Shown here in pieces: positions 58,892 through 64,000 of a DNA stretch of 64,000 nucleotides; the stretch's first letter is position 1, and each line of letters opens with the position of its first letter. The stretch lies in NCBI GenBank assembly GCA_023408315.1, contig JAEYKI010000008.1, forward strand, positions 496,001-560,000, given 5' to 3'. Under the pieces are notes generated by a model. It made no database searches. It was not told the origin of the DNA and saw only the letters and a program-made list of their open reading frames with translations. The position numbers and the translations under genes were made by a program. Origin of the DNA: Bacillota bacterium (lineage in GTDB: Bacteria; Bacillota; Clostridia; Christensenellales; Christensenellaceae).

Positions 58892-59659
58892 ATGGAACTA
58901 CTCAGAATTGAAAACCTGGGAAAAGTATATAATACCCGCCTGGGGCTGCAGCAGTGCGTGGCCCTTAAAAATGTAACCCTGTCGGTGGAGGAAGGCGAAT
59001 TCGTGGCCATTATGGGCGCGTCCGGTTCGGGTAAAACAACCCTTTTAAACCTCATCGCGTCTCTGGATAAACCCACTTCCGGCAACATATTCCTTTCAGG
59101 CAAAAACTTCAAAGACATCCGCGAAAAAGAAATTTCGGTTTTCCGCCGGGATAACCTCGGCTTTGTGTTTCAGGATTTTAACTTGCTGGATACCTTTTCG
59201 CTGCGGGATAATATCTTTCTGCCCCTTGTGCTGTCCCGCGTGCCAATCGGCAAAATGGAGAAAAAGCTGTTCCCCATCGCCGCCATGCTCAGCATAGACC
59301 ACCTGCTGGACAAATACCCCTACGAGGTCTCGGGAGGCGAGAAACAGCGCGCCGCCATCGCGCGCGCGGTTATCACAGACCCCAAACTCATCCTTGCGGA
59401 CGAGCCCACCGGCGCGCTTGACTCCAAGGCGTCCGTTAACCTTCTCAATATCTTCCGCCAGCTCAACAGGCAGGGGCGCACCATCCTCATGGTCACGCAT
59501 TCCTCCATGGCCGCCAGTTTTGCTTCCCGCGTTCTGTTTATACGGGATGGCGAGATTTTCAGCCAGTTGTACCGTGGGGAGGACGAAAACCGCCAATTCT
59601 GCGACCGCATCGTCTCCAACCTCACCGTGCTTTCGAACGGGGGTGCAGACATTGGGTAA
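58892..59659 (+). CDS. BceA-like ABC transporter ATPase
   Basis: 255 residues from ATG 58892, with GGGAGGT 8 bases upstream; the frame is open to 58829. Walker A GASGSGKTTLLNL, Q loop FVFQDFNLLD, signature VSGGEKQRAAIARA, Walker B LILADEPTGALD and switch His in VTHSS are complete. It belongs to the MacB/LolD/BceA group that powers FtsX-like permeases. It overlaps the permease start by 8 bases. Confidence 0.93.
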   Translation: MELLRIENLGKVYNTRLGLQQCVALKNVTLSVEEGEFVAIMGASGSGKTTLLNLIASLDKPTSGNIFLSGKNFKDIREKEISVFRRDNLGFVFQDFNLLDTFSLRDNIFLPLVLSRVPIGKMEKKLFPIAAMLSIDHLLDKYPYEVSGGEKQRAAIARAVITDPKLILADEPTGALDSKASVNLLNIFRQLNRQGRTILMVTHSSMAASFASRVLFIRDGEIFSQLYRGEDENRQFCDRIVSNLTVLSNGGADIG

Positions 59660-61352
59660 CTTCTTTTTTAAACTGGCTGCCACCAATATAAAAAGAAACC
59701 GCGCCGTATATTTTCCGTATATCATTGCGGTCGCCATCATCAGCGGCGTGTTTTTCCTCACCGGTGCCATGATCTTTTCAAGCGGGATCAGAAACCTGCC
59801 AAACGGGCCTGTCTCGCAAATGATGCTTACGTTTGCCGTGGTGGTGTTCGGCCTGTTTTCCTTCTGCTTCATGCTGTATATCAACGGCTTTCTCATCAAG
59901 CGCCGCAAGCGTGAATTTGGCCTCTACAGCGTTCTGGGGCTGGAAAAAAGCCATGTGTGCAGGGTGTTGCTTATAGAAAACCTGCTCACCCTGGGGCTGG
60001 GCGTGGGCATTGGCTTTGCGCTTGCCGCCGTTTTTGGCCGGCTCATATTCATGCTGCTTTTGTTCTGGATTCATTCCGCAGACGGCAGCGTATTCGATCT
60101 GCCTTCAAACGCGTTTATTCTTACGGGCGGCTTGTTTGGCGCAATCTTCCTGGTAACATCCCTTTACAATACCGCGCAGGTCCGGCTGGCCAACCCCATC
60201 GCCCTGCTGCAAAGCGAACGGAAAGGCGAAAAAGAAAGCAAGCTTCTCATTCCAGCGGCCCTGTTCGGCGCGGGCGGCATCGGGCTTGCGTATTACCTTG
60301 CGCAAACACTGCAGGGCGCTTCCACCATGCTGCTGTTCTTCCCCCTCGCCGCTCTGGTCATCGTGGCCACCATTTACCTGTTCCGGTCTGGAAGCATTGT
60401 GTTCCTGCGCCTGCTGCGCCGTAATAAAAAGCTGTATTACAAGCCGGGCAATTTTGTGTCCATAGCGGGCATGTTCCAGCGCATGAAGCAGAACGCTTCG
60501 GGTCTTGCAGTCATCTGCATACTGGGCACCATGCTCATCGTCACGGTTTGCTTTTCAACATCGCTGTATATCAATATAGACGCCAATATCCGCGAGCATA
60601 ATCCGTACGACGCGGAAATCAGTGTGCCGGGCGTGGACGATCAGTCAATCGCCTCTTTTGACGCGCAGCTCTCCGGCCTTGCCCAAAAGCACAACGTCTC
60701 CCTTACGCAGGATACTTCCAAACTGATTTACGGCGCAAGGAACTCCGAATCCATACGGGACACATTTACTGTGGAACCGGATTCAAAATTGGCCCAACTG
60801 CAAAACAGTATTTTTCTGGACGGCGTTCTACTGTTTGATATAAGGGGAACCGAGCAGGACGGAAAGGCTTTTATAGCGGACGCAAAGGCGCTGTATAACG
60901 ATCTGCACGTAAAAAACGGATATTTTAGGGATTTCTATTCCTCGCGTGACGATTCTTACGGGCTGTTCGGCGGCCTGATATTCACCGGCGCGTTCTTTGC
61001 CATCCTGTTCCTTACCCTTACTATTCTGATCATCTATTTCAAACAGATCACGGAAGGCCACGAGGACAAGGAACGTTTTGTCATCCTGCAAAAAGTCGGG
61101 ATGGACGACCGCCAGGTAAGGTCAACAATCAACCGGCAGATTCTTTGGGTATTCTTTATCCCCCTCGCAATGGCGCTGCTCAACGCCGCTTTCTCCCTGC
61201 GCCTGCTGCAAAGCATACAGGGTTTCATGATAGCGGATACAACCCTGACCATATGGGTCATGCTGGCAACCTGCGCCATATTTTCTGCCGTATACCTCAT
61301 CGCATACCGCCTCACGGCGAAAACCTACTACAAAATCGTAAAATGGTCGTAA
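59652..61352 (+). CDS. BceB-like FtsX-domain permease
   Basis: 566 residues from TTG 59652, which overlaps the ATPase stop; GGGGG is 8 bases before it. Ten hydrophobic helices are arranged 4-2-4-like around an outer domain placed after helix 7 (about residues 305-436, rich in charged and polar residues). That outer domain is about 130 residues, shorter than the roughly 200 of B. subtilis BceB, so ligand range may differ. Two FtsX signature regions occur at about 50-130 and 440-560. Together with BceA it would remove peptide antibiotics from lipid II-cycle intermediates and signal to the kinase. Confidence 0.88.
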   Translation: MGNFFFKLAATNIKRNRAVYFPYIIAVAIISGVFFLTGAMIFSSGIRNLPNGPVSQMMLTFAVVVFGLFSFCFMLYINGFLIKRRKREFGLYSVLGLEKSHVCRVLLIENLLTLGLGVGIGFALAAVFGRLIFMLLLFWIHSADGSVFDLPSNAFILTGGLFGAIFLVTSLYNTAQVRLANPIALLQSERKGEKESKLLIPAALFGAGGIGLAYYLAQTLQGASTMLLFFPLAALVIVATIYLFRSGSIVFLRLLRRNKKLYYKPGNFVSIAGMFQRMKQNASGLAVICILGTMLIVTVCFSTSLYINIDANIREHNPYDAEISVPGVDDQSIASFDAQLSGLAQKHNVSLTQDTSKLIYGARNSESIRDTFTVEPDSKLAQLQNSIFLDGVLLFDIRGTEQDGKAFIADAKALYNDLHVKNGYFRDFYSSRDDSYGLFGGLIFTGAFFAILFLTLTILIIYFKQITEGHEDKERFVILQKVGMDDRQVRSTINRQILWVFFIPLAMALLNAAFSLRLLQSIQGFMIADTTLTIWVMLATCAIFSAVYLIAYRLTAKTYYKIVKWS

Positions 61353-61360
61353 CGCTGCCC

Positions 61361-61386
61361 GGAAAGGGGACCGTCGGCCCCCTTCC
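61361..61386 (+). repeat. Short palindromic intergenic element, copy B
   Basis: Hairpin GGAA-GGGG/CCCC-TTCC followed by TTCCCCCGTTTTG. It resembles the second half of the element at 45308-45353 but is shorter. Located after the permease stop. Confidence 0.35.
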
Positions 61387-61428
61387 AACACCTTCCCCCG
61401 TTTTGATTTGTATTTCTATTCCGCCTGT

Positions 61429-61475
61429 ACCAACTGCGTGCACTTCATGCGGGAAGCGCACGCAGTTGGTATTGT
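61429..61475 (+). terminator. Terminator after permease gene
   Basis: Perfect 13-bp stem ACCAACTGCGTGC/GCACGCAGTTGGT (61429-61441/61458-61470) with an inner CTTC/GAAG pair set, followed by ATTGTTTAT. The T run is loose. Confidence 0.65.
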
Positions 61476-61555
61476 TTATACTTTAAAACGGCTTATCTGC
61501 CGGGGTATTTCTGATTATCCGGGGCCCCCAACTCAATATTAAAAGGAGTCTTCCC

Positions 61556-63103
61556 ATGAAAAAAGAAAACGCAGGCCTTAAACCGCGGGTCTATGCATTG
61601 ATCGCCGTTGGAATTGCCGCGGCCCTGTGCGCCATGTTCATCAATCAGTTTTTGTTCACACAAAAATCCGCGGAGTTTTCCCCCAACGATAAAATCGAAT
61701 CCGTGCAGGATTCGCTTGCAGGCAGGCTTCCCAAGGTGGAAAGCCTGATCAAAAGCACAATGATCAGCTCCGGCATGCCGGGCCTCTCCGTCGCCATAGT
61801 GCATGGAGATCAAACCATATACCAGTCCGGCTTTGGTTTTGCAAATCTGGAGGCGGGCACAAAAATAACGGCAAACACGCTGTTTCAAATCGGCTCAAAC
61901 AGCAAGGCGTTCACAGCCCTCGCGGTGCTGCAATTGCAGCAGGAAGGCCTGCTGTCCGTAACCGATCCCATAACAAAATACATCCCTTGGCTAAAGTTTT
62001 ATTACAAAGGCGTGGAAGCGCAGGTTACAGTACAGCAGTTTCTGCATCATACCAGCGGCGTTTCCGCAAATACCATTGCGTCCATCCCCCAGTTGTCCGG
62101 CCCACAGGCACTGGAGCAAACGGTTCGGATTCTGGCCGGAACAGAACTGGCCCACAGGCCGGGCGAGCGGTACGAATACGCAACCATCGGTTACGACGTG
62201 CTGGGCCTCCTGATAGAAAAAATAACGGGCGGCAGCTATGAAGACTATATGCAACAAAACATATTGCAGCCCCTTAACCTTGCCAACACAAAAATGTATC
62301 AAAACAATATCCAGCCGGATATCTACGCAACAGGATATAAACTGCGGTTCCTGGCCCCGGCAGCCTACCAGGCGCCCGAATACGGCGGAAACAAACCAGC
62401 GGGCTATATACTGTCCAGCGCGGGCGATATGGCAAAATGGCTTAAAATCCAGATGGATTCTGTGGATACCGGTTTTAACGGCTCGTTGATTCAAGAATCG
62501 CATGCGCCCAATACAAGCGCCGCGCCCTTTGGAAAAGAAATGTACTACGCAAACGGCTGGATCGTGTACGATAACCACGGAACGGAAATATTCCACAGTG
62601 GGTCAAATCCAAATTTCTCATCGTATATCGCCTTTCGGCCTTCCGAAAAAATAGGTGTGGCCGTGCTGTGCAATATCAATTCGGTCAACACCTCATACAT
62701 TGGAGAAGGCGTTATGAACATACTCCTGCAAAAGCCGCAGGGCGCAGCTATGCAGGACGCAAGAGGATTCTTTGACCTCGTATGCAGCTTCATCATCATT
62801 GCATTGCTGTTTTTTATCGCCAGGGCCGCATATGTGCTTCTTGCGCGCATGCTGCGGATTAAGCGGGAACAAAATCCGTCCTGCGCGGTTCGGGCGTCCA
62901 AGCTCGCCGCGTCCACTGCCATTGCAGTATCCATCGGCGCGGCTGTCTGCTTTCTGCCCTGCCTGCTGCTGGGCCAGCCGTGGAGTTTTCTTTTTGTGTG
63001 GTATCCGTTTACAGTAGAATATATGGTTGTTCTGGCGTATGTTTCAATCGCATTGTCTTACTGCAACGCGCTGCCCAACTGTTTCAAACCGGCGCATAAA
63101 TAA
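61556..63103 (+). CDS. Serine hydrolase, beta-lactamase/PBP-like, with C-terminal membrane part
   Basis: 515 residues. N-terminal membrane helix (about 11-30), an outward beta-lactamase-fold domain (about 55-400) and three further C-terminal helices (about 408-430, 450-475, 480-500). Active-site motif S114-N-S-K117 (S-x2-K) is present, and H-x-G is read in HSGSNPNFS. The usual Y-x-N motif is Y208-A-T210, an Asn to Thr change that could alter acylation. Family members include class C beta-lactamases, D-Ala-D-Ala peptidases and esterases; a role in peptide-antibiotic or wall-precursor turnover fits the preceding Bce-type genes but is inference. GGAGT lies before ATG 61556. Confidence 0.85.
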   Translation: MKKENAGLKPRVYALIAVGIAAALCAMFINQFLFTQKSAEFSPNDKIESVQDSLAGRLPKVESLIKSTMISSGMPGLSVAIVHGDQTIYQSGFGFANLEAGTKITANTLFQIGSNSKAFTALAVLQLQQEGLLSVTDPITKYIPWLKFYYKGVEAQVTVQQFLHHTSGVSANTIASIPQLSGPQALEQTVRILAGTELAHRPGERYEYATIGYDVLGLLIEKITGGSYEDYMQQNILQPLNLANTKMYQNNIQPDIYATGYKLRFLAPAAYQAPEYGGNKPAGYILSSAGDMAKWLKIQMDSVDTGFNGSLIQESHAPNTSAAPFGKEMYYANGWIVYDNHGTEIFHSGSNPNFSSYIAFRPSEKIGVAVLCNINSVNTSYIGEGVMNILLQKPQGAAMQDARGFFDLVCSFIIIALLFFIARAAYVLLARMLRIKREQNPSCAVRASKLAASTAIAVSIGAAVCFLPCLLLGQPWSFLFVWYPFTVEYMVVLAYVSIALSYCNALPNCFKPAHK

Positions 63104-63134
63104 ATATAACCTGTGTTTTTCTCCATTGATACAA

Positions 63135-63161
63135 AAAAGGATGGCGGCTTGCCATCCTTTT
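63135..63161. terminator. Bidirectional terminator between cassette and yajC
   Basis: AAAAGGATGGC/GCCATCCTTTT arms (63135-63145/63151-63161) around a 5-base loop, with A and T runs on both sides. It separates convergent genes. Confidence 0.85.
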
Positions 63162-63182
63162 AAATTTCTGCTCAAATATGTA

Positions 63183-63491
63183 CTATTTTTTAGCCACGTC
63201 CGATTCCACGTCGTTTCTTTCAACCGTGGCAATCGCGCTTTTAGCAAACAGAATCTTCACTTTGTCCGGCCCTGTTTCAATCGTGATGAGATCCTCTTTG
63301 ATTGAAATAATCTTGCCGTATACGCCGCCAATCGTTTTTATGCTGTCACCAACCTGCAGTGACGACAACATATCTTTAAACCGCTTGTCTCGCCTTCTGT
63401 TCGGAACAATAATAAGCACTACAAACACAACGATCAGAAGAATCGGAAACAAGAATGTAAGAGCACTGCTATCAATGGAACCTGTTGGCAT
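63183..63491 (-). CDS. yajC: Preprotein translocase accessory subunit YajC
   Basis: 102 residues. One N-terminal membrane helix (about 13-33, LFPILLIVVFVVLIIVP) followed by the conserved cytosolic NRRRDKRFKDMLSSLQVGDSIKTIGGVYGKI and a strand-rich end. YajC associates with the SecDF complex. AGGTAGG lies before ATG 63491. Its neighbours tgt (upstream, same strand) and the TIGR04086 gene mark the usual Clostridia order, now interrupted on one side. Confidence 0.93.
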   Translation of the reverse strand: MPTGSIDSSALTFLFPILLIVVFVVLIIVPNRRRDKRFKDMLSSLQVGDSIKTIGGVYGKIISIKEDLITIETGPDKVKILFAKSAIATVERNDVESDVAKK

Positions 63492-63551
63492 CTAAGTTAC
63501 CTACCTTTCATAGTTTACATGTATAATAATATCTGAACAATGCCAACTTAG

Positions 63552-64000
63552 TCAATTAAAATTTGCATATTTTGCAATAAATTCTTTCTTGAACGCGGGA
63601 AAATTGTCGGCAATAATCGCCTCGCGCATCTGTTCCATCAAACGAACAGAAAACCGGATGTTGTGTATTGTCAAAAGCGTCGCGCCCAAAATCTCGTCCG
63701 CCTTTACAAGATGTCGAATATAACCCCGCGTAAAGTTCCTGCAAGTGTAGCAATCGCACGTTTCGTCTATGGGCGTAAAATCCTCCGCATAGGCTGCGTT
63801 GCGCACCACAATCTTTCCGTTGGGATGCAAGGCCGTTCCGTTCCGGGCAATGCGCGTCTGCAAAACGCAGTCAAACATATCCACCCCGCGCTCCACGCCT
63901 TCCAGCAGGCAGTCGGGCGTGCCCACGCCCATCAGGTATCTGGGCTTGTTCTTGGGCAGAATAGGGTTGATCTCGTCCAGCATCGCGTACATCATTTCCT
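63552..64000 (-). CDS. tgt: Queuine tRNA-ribosyltransferase (C-terminal part)
   Basis: C-terminal 149 residues; the gene continues past the right edge. Exchanges guanine 34 for preQ1 in GU(N) anticodon tRNAs. PRYLMGVGTPDCLLEGVERGVDMFDCVLQTRIARNG contains the nucleophile/base region, and the zinc ligands C-x-C-x2-C plus His are in CDCYTCRNFTRGYIRHL and HNIRF. It precedes yajC by 60 bases as in most Clostridia. Confidence 0.95.
   Translation of the reverse strand, partial: EMMYAMLDEINPILPKNKPRYLMGVGTPDCLLEGVERGVDMFDCVLQTRIARNGTALHPNGKIVVRNAAYAEDFTPIDETCDCYTCRNFTRGYIRHLVKADEILGATLLTIHNIRFSVRLMEQMREAIIADNFPAFKKEFIAKYANFN

Noticed and set aside
1..64000. CRISPR arrays, insertion sequences, integrase or phage genes, tRNA and rRNA genes, riboswitches
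   Set aside because: None was recognised on reading both strands. Small or divergent RNA elements could be missed without a covariance search.

Overview
This is a 64 kb stretch of a Gram-positive chromosome from class Clostridia. The evidence is the hrcA-grpE-dnaK-dnaJ operon under a CIRCE element, the Bacillus/Clostridia gene order lepA-hemW-hrcA...prmA-rsmE-mtaB...rpsU-yqfC-yqfD-phoH-pgpH-ybeY-dgkA-era-yqzL-recO...dnaG-sigA-trmK-nif3, the sporulation proteins YqfC and YqfD, and a SCIFF peptide with its radical-SAM maturase, a marker of Clostridia. Core genes are near 50-53% GC by hand counts on sampled lines, which would fit a Christensenellaceae-like or related gut lineage; that placement is inference. 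Most genes lie on the minus strand. I saw no rRNA, tRNA, insertion sequence, CRISPR array or prophage.

Layout. 0-4.1 kb: a partial YgiQ radical SAM gene, three tandem azoreductase-like paralogues and the RNase P RNA. 4.3-11 kb: a zinc-ribbon coiled-coil protein, nif3, trmK, sigA, dnaG and a dGTPase. 11.4-15.7 kb: accessory block with a V4R-like protein, a UMF1-type permease overlapping a phosphodiesterase, CheX and a CheY-CheX fusion. 15.8-26.6 kb: ppdK, recO, a 32-residue YqzL, era, a kinase-phosphatase fusion, ybeY, pgpH, phoH, yqfD, yqfC, rpsU. 26.7-30 kb: HIT protein, mtaB, rsmE, prmA. 30.2-31.3 kb: a sugar isomerase and a small Cys-rich gene between dnaJ and prmA. 31.6-39.5 kb: heat-shock operon, hemW, lepA. 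39.6-47.3 kb: mixed-strand region with a phosphohexomutase, an AT-rich methyltransferase, a SIMPL lipoprotein, a GNAT enzyme, an MFS permease, a DUF4375-like protein and a CBS-domain protein. 47.4-52.9 kb: polysaccharide operon (glycogen phosphorylase, GH13 hydrolase, GtrB-like transferase). 53-54.7 kb: two paralogous exported, membrane-anchored proteins of unknown function. 54.9-64 kb: SCIFF maturase and peptide, a TIGR04086 membrane protein, then a plus-strand two-component/ABC-transporter/serine-hydrolase cassette, then yajC and tgt on the minus strand.

How they work together. The minus-strand core is translation, replication, RNA processing and stress housekeeping. glgP and GH13 free glucose units that the phosphohexomutase could interconvert. 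The cassette at 57-63 kb looks like a self-contained peptide-antibiotic sensing and detoxification module of the BceRSAB type, inserted into the otherwise conserved tgt-yajC-TIGR04086-SCIFF neighbourhood.

The most unusual signals are a two-copy, roughly 245-bp multi-hairpin intergenic repeat with compensatory stem changes, azoreductase paralogues that lost both flavin-contact motifs, the base-composition mosaic in the 53 kb paralogue pair, and the Bce-like cassette. Nothing here is a clear-cut new defence or biosynthetic system.
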